From positions 9,041,582 through 9,105,581 of the forward strand of contig NC_063054.1 of NCBI RefSeq assembly GCF_018812025.1: a stretch of 64,000 nucleotides of DNA, given 5' to 3'. This DNA is from Megalobrama amblycephala (Eukaryota > Chordata > Actinopteri > Cypriniformes > Xenocyprididae). Below are positions 12,168-38,557 of this stretch, one piece after another. The translations under genes and the position numbers were made by a program. The number at the start of each line of letters is the position of its first letter. Position 1 is the stretch's first letter. The notes beneath the pieces are model-generated. The model was given only the letters and a program-made list of their open reading frames with translations. It made no database searches and had not been told where the DNA came from.

Positions 12168-14624
12168 GCTGTGTGCTTGAGGGATTGCCCCATCAAAAAG
12201 ATCCTTCCAGAGTTCTTTCTTTGCCACCTCCTCTTGGAGGGCATATCGGAGCATGTGTGGGATGGTTTGTGTGCTGTTTGTTTAGCTTTGTGTGCAGGAA
12301 TGCAGAGGCAACCAAAGGAGAACAAGGTTATGCTCAGGTATTTTCCCACTGGGTATTGTAGTAATTACATATGTAATGTGCCTACCAAACTCATTAGATG
12401 TGTGTGATTTTCAAGGGTAACTACTGGGGAGAGCATACCTTTCTGCTGCTTTCTAATTCGGGTGTTGCGGTGTATGTGGTCCTATCGGTTTGCTGCTGGT
12501 GATTCACAGCCAGGGGATCTCACTGTGGGGAACCCAAGACAGGCTGTTAAGAGGGGGTAGATTTGGATCGAGTTACCCCAACCGGACCTAGTCCATGGGA
12601 GAGGTCCACAGTATTGGTTTACATGTTGAGCTTAGCTAATGGGGTCAGAATGTGACGCAAACAGTAGCAGAGGTCAGTGCATGTTAGAGGTGTTAGTGAT
12701 CTTGTTGATGGCATTTGTAACAGTTTAACGCAACACGAATAACAGGTTCAATCTTCAGAATCGTGCTCCCTTGCCCATTTCTCATTCTGTCACCAACCTT
12801 CACAATCTCTCGCTATTTAGTTTCCTTCTTTCTCATTTACTTATGACATCCAGCTGTCATTTCCACCACTCTCCCCTCCACAGTTCATCACCTCACTCTT
12901 TCAATAGGTCTGTCACTTGTTTTTTGTTAGTTTACTTTGTAAACATTGGCTCAAAACACTTTCACACTCTTTTATCTATAATGTGGCCCAGATGGCAGAG
13001 GACTGGAACCTTTCTTCATGGTGGCCACTCATTTTGTTTTGTTTGAATGTGCATGAGAAATCTGAATTTCTTGCCCGGCTAAGAAATTTAGTAAAAACAA
13101 ATATCTGGTATATACACACTATTCCTTGCTTCTGACAGTGTTTCTAAACATTTTTACTTAATCCTGAGACCATTAGTCTTGTTTTCTTCTGGTGAAATGT
13201 TAAAGAGTGGATATGTATGTATGTTTTGTATAAATGTGTCATCCATTCTGTACAAAATAAGTAAAGGTAAGATGGCCTTCTGAACAATATGATACAATGC
13301 ATATCTAGTTTAGCATGTACATGACGAATATGCATCATCCAATATATTATTACAATATTATATACCTAAAATATTGTCAACTGTACAACATAGTCCTTAA
13401 ATTACATTTTAAAGCAGCGATGTCATCATAAAATTGGCTCTAAATTTAGATTGAAATATTCTACTCAATTAAGAAAAAGTTACCAATTACCAATTTTAAA
13501 ATTCCATTAATTATTTACATTATAAATATGTTTAAAAGGGCTTTTAAAGTTATTGACATGCAACTAGCCAGGACACACCTTGACAGGCAATTTCTTCTTA
13601 CAAATCTGTGAGTAATGTAATCTAATGGTCCCAAAAAGTATTATACAGATCACATTTAAAAAAAGAAATGAGTTTCACTGTATAGATGACAAAATATGAA
13701 ACCAAGTTACATCTGCAAACAAATGATGCCAGATCATTTCTTTTTAACTTTTCTGAGCAATTTGCAATGACTTTTATCAAAAAGGTGCTAAGGTGGGTTT
13801 TAGTAGATGTCAGTTCTCTTGAAGTTCACACAGCTGTCTTAGAGTAACCACAGGTAGTTCATCACATACTATATATTTCAATAATATTTGACATTCACAA
13901 AGTGTCTAAATACTTTTTTGTCTTGATTTTGAATATCTATTGTTTATAATCTTGTTAAACTTGTTTTGTGAAATGTTTTGCTTGAAAAGGGTGCTTGAGG
14001 TCTTAAAAATAAGTGTCACTTGGTTTAATATTTTGTTATATAATGTTATGACATCAATACATCTTAAATGTGGCCAAATACATTTTGGGGCTGGAAGTTT
14101 TAGCATCTTAGTTTTGTTTTCAACACCTTTGCTTGTAACCTTCTGGCTGTTCTTCTGGACCACCATCAGAGCTCTCAAATTTCACCTTGCAGGCTTCATT
14201 TCATCTATTACCACATCAGATTTATGGGAGATTGAAGAAAAGAGACATTTACCAGAAACACTGTATATTTACTAGACTATGCCTGCAAACTATATCCAAC
14301 TAAATCCTTTGTCAAACACTCATTCTGTAGCAGTAACTGGAGACACTGACAATGAAGGATGTTACAGAATCAAAGCTTACTTTCCTTCAGTCAATGCAAT
14401 CTTAAACATTCCCTCAGTCTATCTAGTTAATATCTGCAATCCTATTCATGTCATTTACAAACTCCATACAGACATAGGGTACTGATTTATGATATCTGTC
14501 ACAAAAGAGTATGAAACATATGATGTGTGACCTTTTGTTTTTTAGTATTGAACAGATTTCCAGCAAGTTCAGAACCGTAAATCTGCAACAAACCCTTCAA
14601 TAGTATTTATTGACTGATTAACTG

Positions 14625-14639
14625 TATACACACACACAC

Positions 14640-14691
<52 letters not shown>
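14625..14691. repeat. (CA)n-(TA)n microsatellite
   Basis: A short CA run passes directly into about 24 TA repeats. Confidence 0.95.
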
Positions 14692-14693
<2 letters not shown>

Positions 14694-14694
<1 letters not shown>

Positions 14695-15065
14695 TCAAAG
14701 GGTTCTACACGATCCCAGCTGAAGAATAAGGGTCTTATCTAGCGAAACTTAAAATTAAAATGTATATAATTTTTTCAACCACAATTGCTTGTCTTGCACT
14801 GCAATGCGCCACGCATTATGTAATCACGTCATGCGTGATGTAGGCCGAAAAACGGTGGTAGGGCAAAAAACTTCAACTCCAACTTCAAAATCGTCCGACA
14901 TCATTGTTTTACCTTTTTTGTAAAGGGCATTTGGGTTAGTCTTTGCACATTCGCTTTATAAACACTTGCTCAGTACTTCCGCCTACGTCACGCGTGACCT
15001 TTCCAACGTGATTACATAATGCGTGGCTCATTGCAGAGCAGTGCAAGACGAGCATATACTTTGGG
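14694..15065. repeat. MITE-like inverted repeat
   Basis: GCACTGCAATGCGCCACGCATTATGTAATCACGT near 14797-14830 reappears inverted near 14998-15045 (ACGTGATTACATAATGCGTGG). The left part (GGTCTTATCTAG) resembles the element near 46909, which suggests one family. Confidence 0.55.
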
Positions 15066-15187
15066 ACAGCTGTCCTGCAGGAAACTTCAGTCTCTGCACC
15101 GAAGGTATCACCATTTTTTGCCAAAATTGCTTGATACTTTAAAGAATTCATGATGTTCTTCATACAGTCAACATCTCCACTTCCTGC

Positions 15188-15518
15188 AACAGCAAAGGTT
15201 TGACCATGGAGAAGGTGTTCTTCTGCTCAAAAGTTTTGCCTTATTTGCACTAGTTTGGTCACATCCCTCCATTAAACATTCTTCCAGAACTCCACAGCCT
15301 TTTATTTTCTTCATGTTCAAGAGATGCATTCAGCAAGATGTCCCAACATGAAGGCCATGCTTGTCCAGTGTTCCTCTTATACTCCGCATTGACATGTTTT
15401 TTCCTCCTTTCATCAGGTCATCTCGCAAATCTTTGGCAGTAAATTGAGGGTTTTTCTCATTGCCTGAACAAACATTTAATACCCTTAACAATGTTCTTTT
15501 TCCCTCAAAGTTGTTCAT
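15188..15518 (-). pseudogene. Tc1-like transposase fragment
   Basis: The minus strand encodes KNPQFTAKDLRDDLMKGGK followed by SIRGTLDKHGLHVG, typical of the helix-turn-helix (paired-like) part of a fish Tc1 transposase, then stops. No catalytic triad or inverted repeats were recognised nearby. It is a decayed remnant. Confidence 0.65.
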
Positions 15519-15585
15519 GCAATAAATTACTTTGAAATGTCTCTTATGTTTGTGAAGGATCTAGGACTATTTTGAATGGGATTCA

Positions 15586-15589
<4 letters not shown>

Positions 15590-15618
<29 letters not shown>
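15590..15618. repeat. (CA)n microsatellite
   Basis: About 14 CA units in plus-strand orientation. Confidence 0.9.
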
Positions 15619-15619
<1 letters not shown>

Positions 15620-16739
15620 TAAGACATCTTGCCTGGGGAGAGCGGAAGAACCTTAGTTACGCAACTAATGAGAGACGCTCTTCATGGCAGCGATTAAAGA
15701 TTGATTGGAGAATTTGCTGACGCAAAACAGAACAGCATGAGCCTCCAACAAAACTCTAGTTAAATAGTTCCATGCAAAAATGCACAAAACGTTATGACAC
15801 CTCAAGTCATGAGTCTTGGATCAGATTTACAAATGACTTGCAAAAAGGAGGGACATGGGCCATATCTAGACCAGAATATCATATAGACTTTGGCAAGTTG
15901 GTAAAACACCCAGAACATCCCAGTAACCACATGACTGAAAAAAAACAAAAAACATTGAGAACCTACTTACTTTTGCACCTACAAACAGTACTCATATTAC
16001 CTGGTAAAGTGTAAAAAAAAAAAAAAAAGTCTAGTTATTATTTGTACTTTTCCTTTCTGATACATTACGACTTCACTGGAAGCGATGAGCCATACAGGGA
16101 TGGGGATTGATGGGAAATAAAAGGAATGCAGAGCCTTGGATACTGGAAGCTCATTGATATACCAGTAAGTCTGAACACTCTTTGTCCAAAATTGGTTACT
16201 ACAGATGGAGTGAAGCCATCTGCTATGAACACATGGGGAACCAGAGTGCATGACTGAGATGAGAAGAACAGACAGAGATATAAAAATGCAGGAAAAGAGG
16301 GATAAAAGACAAAGCAAAGTAATTCAGTGTGAGGAATGTAATGATACTTAAAGGGGAATGAAAATAGATCTAAAGGAGTAAAACTCAGGAGCTGGTGTTT
16401 GAATCAGACCTTTAAGAGCTGACCAGGGAGTTGATTTTCAATATTAAAGAAGGAAATACAGTACTTAGTTCTATAAAAAGACTTAATAATAAACCATATA
16501 TGCAAAACAAAACTATTAGTGAAGACGAGAGATTTACCTTGGTAAGTACCAGAGTTACGCTATATATGTATATAAATGCATTGAGCTGCTCCTCATGTAT
16601 ATTAATTGCCAAACATGAGCCAGGAGAGGTCCTCAAGTAAAACCATAAAATGCACAGCGTCTTTTCAAGCATCAAGTCATGAAAGTTAGGGGCCATTCTA
16701 CGGAGCCTCTAAAGAGACTACGGGAGGAGAAATTTTATT

Positions 16740-17070
16740 TCAATGCTTTTGCGTTCTCATGTAAATATATTGATGGAAATATGTAGAATGAAAAATTATA
16801 TTTCAGTGCTTTTGTGAACGAATACAAAGTTTCTGAGGGGAATGCAATAGTTTTGCGAGAGAACAAAAATGTATTGTGAGTGAATGCAAAGTTTCTTGGG
16901 GGAACACAACACTTTTGAGAGACGCAAAACCACTGTGTTAGCCTGAGAAACTTTATGTTTGCTCACAAAAAACTGTCCCCTGAAAAACTGCGTTTACTCA
17001 CAAAACTGCGTTCGCTCGCAAAACCTTTGTGTTCACCCGAGAAACTTTGCGTTCGCTCGCAAATGCAAAA
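16740..17070. repeat. Degenerate tandem repeat
   Basis: Imperfect units of about 25-35 bp built on GCGTTCGCTCGCAAA / GAGAAACTTTGCGTTC in alternating versions. The copies nearest 17060 are best preserved. Confidence 0.6.
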
Positions 17071-17278
17071 AAAATAGAAATTTTCTGATTGGCTTCGTTT
17101 TGTGATTTGTCACATCCTGTCCCTTTTCTGCGTTCGGTGTGGTCCGTAAACAGCTATATTGTTTCCTCACTGAAATGCTAATGTATCTCACCTGACGCAA
17201 ACACAACACATCCATCGGTTTTCCCGTCTCGCTCATCTCTCTCTACAGTGAACCAGATCAAATGCCCTTTAAAATCAC

Positions 17279-17284
17279 TTTATT
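17279..17284 (-). promoter_or_regulatory. vamp4: Possible vamp4 polyadenylation signal
   Basis: Minus-strand AATAAA 1.2 kb beyond the last recognised vamp4 exon. It is a candidate only, because the terminal exon itself was not identified and other such hexamers exist in the A+T-rich spacer. Confidence 0.25.
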
Positions 17285-18476
17285 TCAAATGCAAGATTAT
17301 TTCACAGTCTCCCAATGGGAAGTCAATGATGACTTACATTGGGAATAGATATTTACAAATAAATAACAAAAAAAACAAGAGTCATTAAAACAATATGGAT
17401 TAAAGTTTACAGATGGGTTCAGGTTACCTTCAGTAAGTCAACCAAATCATCATCACACAACTATTACATTACTGACCAATAACAAGCTGTTAAAATTACA
17501 CCAGTGAAGATAACTACAATTTTTACATAAACCATTTTACAAGCATGGTGAGCTGTGAAAAAAAGCTGGAAATAATGCCTTCATATTAAAATAATATGAA
17601 CTCAACACAATTAACCACAATCAATTAAAACTTTGTTGCCAAAAATGAAAAAAAAAAAACAATGTAAGCAGGTAATAGCAGCAAATATTAAGTAACATTA
17701 CTTGTTGCCTTTCAGATTAACTTTTATTACACCCAATGTTTTGTCCATGTTAAAACTTACAGAAGTTATACAGACAGACGGTGAGATCACAGCCATGATG
17801 CAGCGTGACATCATCAGGTTTCCTATTTGGCCCCGCCCACCTGAGAAGACAGTATTTTTTATAGACCTACCTATGTGGGAATTAGACCCTGCAATTGTTA
17901 AATGTACGTGCGCACCATGGTGTAAGCAGAACGGCTCTAACGTATAATCAACTATAAAGAGGACATCAAAGTACTACCAGAATGCTGGGCTAAAATTTTT
18001 TCTCTGTGTATAGTAAATCTTTAATTTGTCTTACTGAATGCATATACAACAAAATAACCACTGTGTTTGTGCGCATACAAGAGATTGGTCTGCACCTGTG
18101 TTGTGCCTTCGTTGCGAGAGCTTGATATGTTGCTTGACGCACAAAATAAACTCTGCCCCTGTTTGTTATGTTTCCAGGCCCTGCCAAAATAGGCAAAAAC
18201 AGTGGGCAGCCCAACCCTGTGCAGCGCCCCCTCTGGTACGGAGGAATGACAGCAGAAAGATGAGGGAGAGGAGGGAGGATGAATACATTATGCCTCTAAC
18301 CTCCCGGCCAGACACTATTTATACCGCAAGATCACAGGAACTGCAAAAAAAGAAGGATGCAAATTCAAGAGAAAGAAAACCTGAAGTCAAATACTCCTTA
18401 GCATAAGCAAATGGATTGCACTGAGTTCATGCTCCATAAAGAAGAGTGTGCGTTTGTGTGTGTGGAGTGGACTTAC

Positions 18477-32931
<14,455 letters not shown>

Positions 32932-34174
32932 GCTGGGGTCGAGCTGCTCCTCCCTCTCTGGCTCCCTCTGCAGGCAAACACAGGAAGCACAGCAGTGATT
33001 GACTAGATTTAGGTCTTCTCACTGTCTCATTTTTCTCATATAATAAAATAATTTCAGCTCAAATAATATTTCATGTCCATTTGATGTCCAGTCAGCCAGG
33101 AATTAAAGCAAAATAATTCTATTTTGGCCCTATTTTGAAATTATGACAAGGTAAATGTACATTATAACGCTTATAAATTTCTTCTTAAATGTTATTATTG
33201 TCACGCAATAGAGTTAAAATTAGGCTGAGTTTGGTTGAATTTTCCTATACACCAATCTATGCATTAATGCAATAAGTGTGCATTTATCAGATATTTAAAG
33301 TGACTCATCTAATAGGATTGTAGAGCTGGAACTATTTGTTCTTCAAGTCTTAATTTACACCAGACTGTGACCTAAGTGAAAGCTCAACTATAATGACCAC
33401 ATATAGGAGCAGTGGTCTGTTAGTTGATTCATTAGACTGAACTTTAAACCATAAAAGCTGAACTACTTTTAAGTAAATCCGTCGTAATTCAGAATCGGGG
33501 AGAGACCACCCCGTTATATTTAACTAGTCATGGCGGGGATCGATCAAGACACAACGACTGTAATGTGATGCTTGCAAACATCAAACAAAGCAGTTAAAGA
33601 CAAGCACCAGGAGTTGATGTCAAAGTCATAACGTTCCTCAATGAGTATTTGCTTTATATTCACCTAGCAGTTGTTCATTTATGGTTAAACCATTTGGTCA
33701 ATCTTTTACAAACCTGTAGCAGCTTTGAAGTCACAGCAGGTTTTCATCTAGAAACTACCAGACATATAAACTTTACCTGTGGAATAACAATGACTGGCTC
33801 TCAAAAAGACCTTCCGATAGACAGTTTTTCACAGATCTAGAATTAGTACAACAAATGGGAAAATGATTTTGAAATTGTAGCTTGCCAAATTATATGCTTA
33901 TGTAACCTTGATAATGCAATGTTTAACTAAATACATAGGCTATGTGCTACAAAAAAAGACAACATGTTGCACAGGGACATCAAGGAAAACTAAAGTGCTG
34001 CAGGGATGGTGTATTTTTGTAGGCCAACCCAGAAGTAGCATCACCCTGGTTCACTTGACAAAAAGCCAATAGGTTTTTCCAGTGGATTTTCAGTTATTGC
34101 AGAAAATAAGCTCTGTGACCAACAAAAGCATGTTTTGTTCATCAAGTTAGCTACTTTTATGACACAACTGAACA

Positions 34175-34500
<326 letters not shown>

Positions 34501-34514
34501 AAAAATAGCATTCA

Positions 34515-35090
34515 AGTGTGTTACGCAGCACATTTGAGCTTCTGCAAGAACCAACAAGGTTCATTTTCGTGTGTTACGCAGCATGTTTTAGCTTCCGCAA
34601 GAACCAACAAGGTTCATTTTCGTGCGTTACGCAGCATGTTTTAGCTTCCGCAAGAACCAACAAGGTTCATTTTCGTGCGTTACGCAGCATGTTTTAGCTT
34701 CCGCAAGAACCAACAAGGTTCATTTTCGTGCGTTACGCAGCATGTTTTAGCTTCCGCAAGAACCAACGAGGTTCATTTTCGTGCGTTACGCAGCATGTTT
34801 TAGCTTCCGCAAGAACCAATGAGGTTCATTTTCGTGCATTACGCAGCATGTTTTAGCTTCCGCAAGAACCAATGAGGTTCATTTTCGTGCGTTACGCAGC
34901 ATGTTTTAGCTTCCGCAAGAACCAATGAGGTTCATTTTCGTGCGTTACGCAGCATGTTTTAGCTTCCGCAAGAACCAATGAGGTTCATTCTTGTGTTATG
35001 TAGCATGCTTGAGCTTCCTCAAGAACCAGCGAGGTTCATTCTCCTGTGTTACGCAGGACATTTGAGCTTCCGCAAGAGGTTTGTTCTCAT
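34515..35090. repeat. 53-bp minisatellite, about 11 copies
   Basis: Unit starts fall every 53 bp (34515, 34568, 34621 and so on to 35045). Each unit contains GTTACGCAGCATGTTTTAGC, then CTTCCGCAAGAACCAA and GGTTCATTTT. The central eight units are nearly identical and the outer ones diverge, the usual sign of recent internal expansion. It lies in vamp4 intron 1. Confidence 0.97.
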
Positions 35091-35279
35091 GCGTCATTCA
35101 GATTCAGTTGAGCTTCTATTTATGTTCATTGATCAATGTTTATATGTGAGTAAAAGTCTAAATTAAATCTGTTCATCATATAAAGCGACCGAGTCTCTTC
35201 ATTTAGACTAAACCGCTCAATTCATATGGATTAGTTTTCTGATCTCTTTATGAACTTTTTGAAGCATAAAAGTATCAGT

Positions 35280-35433
35280 CATGTAGCAGTCTATAAAGGG
35301 ACAGAAAGCTTTCGGATTTCATCAAAAAGATCTTCATTTGTGTTCCAAAGATGAACAAAAGTCTTATGGGTTTGGAACGACATGAGGGTGAGTAATTAAT
35401 GACATAATTTTAATTTTTGGGTGAACTAACCCT
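35280..35433. mobile_element. Truncated TTAA-family MITE arm
   Basis: Only the right arm remains (TTTCATCAAAAAGATCTTCATTTGTG to GGGTGAACTAACCCT). Here the TTAA is replaced by CTTC, so the end is damaged. Confidence 0.65.
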
Positions 35434-35494
35434 CTTCCAACAACCTCTTCAGTCCCATTTAAGTGGGATATTAGTGATATATTTCCTTAGCTAG

Positions 35495-35765
35495 AGCCTA
35501 CAGAGAGCTGGGGATTGAGGGAGTGAGCAAGCGGGCAGCTATTTGCAGCAGCACTGAAGCAGCAGAGAAGGCTTCAAGGTGGTTATGGCTCAAAAGAGGA
35601 GAGCCATAGTTAGCCAGCTGGACACAAGCTGGGGTCTGATCAGCCCCAGCTGGGTCACCTGGAGGAGGGCGTATGATGTTGTAAGACCCAAAACACCTGA
35701 TGATTCCAGGAACATCACCGAGGATGTGTCCAGCGCCATCAGAAGATGTATGAGTACAACAATAT
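35495..35765 (+). pseudogene. Non-LTR retrotransposon remnant
   Basis: The plus-strand frame reads RELGIEGVSKRAAI, EAAEKASRWLWLKRGEP and, after stops, DPKHLMIPGTSPRMC. This resembles the C-terminal end of fish non-LTR retrotransposon reverse transcriptase proteins. Several stops interrupt it. The long minus-strand frame over the same bases is an antisense shadow. Confidence 0.6.
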
Positions 35766-36601
35766 ATAATAAAACATTGTGTTTGCCACAGAGCTTCTTT
35801 CAAGCATTTCACAAATCCATTCAAAATTCCCATTGATTTCAGGACAGTGGTGTAACTTCTGAGCAGGAAAGAGACAAGGATCTCTATAAAACAAGAAGAT
35901 GATCCAAGGAGAAGATAACAAAATAAATAATCCAATATGGAAACCACAAACATGACACCTTTGCAAGCAAAGCAAAGACAACAACCGACAAAGAACTGAA
36001 GAAACTAAGGAATATATATACAAAGGATAATGATGAACTAAACAAGACACAGGTGAGGAACATAATCAGTAACCATAGAAACAAATGAGAGCATACTTAG
36101 AAATCAAGAAAACAGGAAATATGCACAGGAAAAGATAAACCAGGAACAAACAAAACAAAATGAATAATTAAATAAATAAATAAAAGTGTCTTTGTAACCA
36201 AAGACATGACAGATAGAAGCAGAAGTGCAAAAATGCTAACTCATTTCCTGGTTTTAGGACTCCTGCATAACCCTATTGATTGATGACTCAAATGAATCAG
36301 TGACGCAATGAACTTGCTAAATTTAATAAGATTTCCTGGCTAAGAGAGTGTGTTTGACTAATGTACAACACAATGTGACATAATAGACTGATATAATAGT
36401 GTCATGCTACACTGATAGCTTGTTACTGGAAAAGCAAAATTATTTTAACAGCCAAGCTACTATCATATTACTGATGAATTTAGTTAGGTTTAGTTACATG
36501 TGGCAGCTTCACTAGTTTTAGTTACTCCATAACACACAGTACCTGAATGAAGAACATGTGGTAAACGTGTTCCTGTAAATAATAAATGACATAGGTGTGT
36601 C

Positions 36602-36881
36602 TCAACTGTACTTTTCAAAATAATCATAAAACGCATGTATTAATTCTTGCTGTTCTTGAGAAATATTTTTTTCTTTAACAGGCAAACTAAAGATGCTTCC
36701 TTCCTCCACCCACTGGACAATACTCTCAACCCAAACTCCAAGTCTAGTACCATTGAGTCCACTGTCCTCTGCTCTGACTGCTCTCTGCTTCTCTTGCTGG
36801 AAGAGCTGTAGGAAAACGGCTTCTCCTTTATCCAGGAGTACAGCAGAGCGTTCCAGAAAGCAGGAAAAGGGAAAAGAGAAG
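36602..36881 (-). CDS. Unidentified possible terminal coding exon or gene fragment
   Basis: The minus strand has an 18-bp-plus pyrimidine tract ending CCCCAG, then about 93 codons to a stop at 36602-36604. The frame looks like real protein: LLDKGEAVFLQLFQQEKQRA, then TRLGVWVESIVQWVEEGSIF and SQEQQELIHAFYDYFEKYS, with amphipathic helices and no low complexity. I do not recognise the family. It lies in vamp4 intron 1 on the same strand as vamp4. It could be a 3' exon of a nested gene, a retained fragment of a duplicated gene, or part of an unrecognised mobile element. No partner exon was established. Confidence 0.4.
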
Positions 36882-37129
36882 CTGGGGACAGGGACCGAGA
36901 GGAAGGGAAGAGAAAAAGACATGGGGTTTGAGAGAAAGAGCATGAAAAGGTAAATTAAAGATGCCAAGACAGAGAAATAAGGACACAGAATCTAACCACC
37001 ATCCACTGAGACCATGGAGATATATTTACTTCTCTTTCAGTTCATTGCAGTGCAAAAATACTTAAATGTGCAGATAAGCCAAAACTTAACCTTTCCATGG
37101 TGTCTTAAATACTGTCATCATTTACTTAA

Positions 37130-37487
37130 AGGATTAGTTCACTTTCAAATAAAAATTACCCCAGGATTTACTCACCCTTAAGCCATCCTTGGTGTATATA
37201 ACTTTCTTCTTTCTGATGAACACAATCTGAATTATATTAATAAATATCCTGACGCATCCAAGCTTTATAATGGCAGCGAGCGAGGATCAATGAGTATGAG
37301 CTGAAGAGAGTGTCTCCAGGGTGGTTAAAAAATGGGTTTGTGTAAAATATCCATAAAATATCCATATTTAACAAGTTATGAAGTAAAATATCTAGCTTCT
37401 GCCAGATCTCCTTCCGTATATACACCTAGGATGGCTTGAGGGTGCGTAAAGCTTGGGCTAATTTTCATTTGAAAGTGAACAAATGCG
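37130..37487. mobile_element. TTAA-family MITE
   Basis: Starts AGGATTAGTTCACTTTCAAAT after TTAA (37126-37129) and ends ATTTGAAAGTGAACAAATGCG before TTAA (37488-37491). The right end has drifted. A CpG-rich repeat fragment follows (about 37492-37720). Confidence 0.75.
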
Positions 37488-37881
37488 TTAAGCCTAAAGT
37501 ATATACTTCGGCCGTCTGCGTTCGCGCACCGTCCCCATGACGTAATTTTTGTCATCCGGAGGGCTCGCGGACGTTCGCACACCCCGTCCGCGTGCAGCCC
37601 AAATTTTGCGACTGCGCGGACGGTGCGAGTGCAACAGCACATGCAGACGCAGGACAGAAGAGTCCACTAGGTGGCAATACGCACAGTACTGAGCACAGCA
37701 TGCAGTCTTCGAAGAAGAGCGTGGAAAGAGCGATTCAAAAACAAGACAAGTTAACTTAGAAGCATATCCTTCTCTATCATTTTTGAATCTTGACACAAAT
37801 TGGACTGGAATACTGAGATGGATGGATGGATGGAAATAATGATATTAAATCTGGATGTATAGATTGTAATAGCTATATGAA

Positions 37882-37886
37882 ATATG

Positions 37887-37921
<35 letters not shown>
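37882..37921. repeat. (ATTG)n microsatellite
   Basis: Nine to ten tandem ATTG/GATT units, with diverged GATG runs on both sides (about 37818-37832 and 37940-37952). Confidence 0.9.
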
Positions 37922-38557
37922 ATAGTGATACGAAATATGGATGGATGGATGGCATGCCCATTTCAGGAGCAAAGAAAACAAGTTGGGACTGAGATGATAG
38001 TAAAGAAAATAATGGCCATCATGATACAAATACAAACAATACAAACCCACAATGAACTTCACAAGCAATCACACTGATTAAACCTTCACATGCGTCACAT
38101 TGTTATGGAAAAGCTTCATAACAGACAACTCACAAACAATACTAACAGGTTGGGCATCATTCCAGTGTTCTCTCCATCACTGCCACTAAACGCTTTGGAA
38201 ACACACAGGTCAGAGAACGGCTAAAAGAAACACTGAGATCACTAACAGATGACGGGACTTACATAATTCACGGAACGAGATATCCATGACTTTCTATCAA
38301 CAACTGTGGATTAATCAGAGACTGTTTGAAAGCACTGAGTCTAAACCACTGACACTCACATAATCACTGAGCAGAAAAGATATAATGAAACAGAAACTGG
38401 AAGACTCAACATTCACTCAGATGTGAACAATACGAGACTGGAAAACAATAAGTCCTTCATTTATACATTTGTCAAGAACACACTAGCCTAATTTTACAGG
38501 ATTCAACTTAGTGAGATCAGGAGGTAATGTGCATATGGGCTTAAGAATAATCAAAAT

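Larger units (their letters stand above)
12400..17260. other. myoc-vamp4 spacer, repeats, no recognised gene
   Basis: A+T-rich DNA between the start of myoc and the end of vamp4. It holds microsatellites, a Tc1 remnant, an inverted-repeat MITE and a degenerate tandem repeat, all listed separately. The unfound last vamp4 coding exon may lie here or in 17.3-18.4 kb. Confidence 0.5.

Noticed and set aside
13906..14275. Overlapping 90- and 111-codon open frames
   Set aside because: A+T-rich, no recognised motif, frames open on both strands; nothing supports translation.
16040..16070. Possible vamp4 last exon reading IVMYQKGK
   Set aside because: The acceptor is weak, the frame runs on for about 25 residues through a poly(Phe) stretch, and the similarity to the VAMP4 tail is too short to trust.
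34515..35090. CRISPR-like array
   Set aside because: Units are contiguous 53-bp copies with no unique spacers, in a vertebrate intron; this is a minisatellite.
35498..35953. 151-codon minus-strand open frame
   Set aside because: It is antisense to a recognisable retrotransposon remnant and has no family resemblance of its own.
38160..38245. Exon-like segment with TTCTTTTAG acceptor on the minus strand
   Set aside because: Another frame reads FPKRLVAV, reminiscent of a Tc1 transposase end, so repeat origin is more likely than a gene exon.
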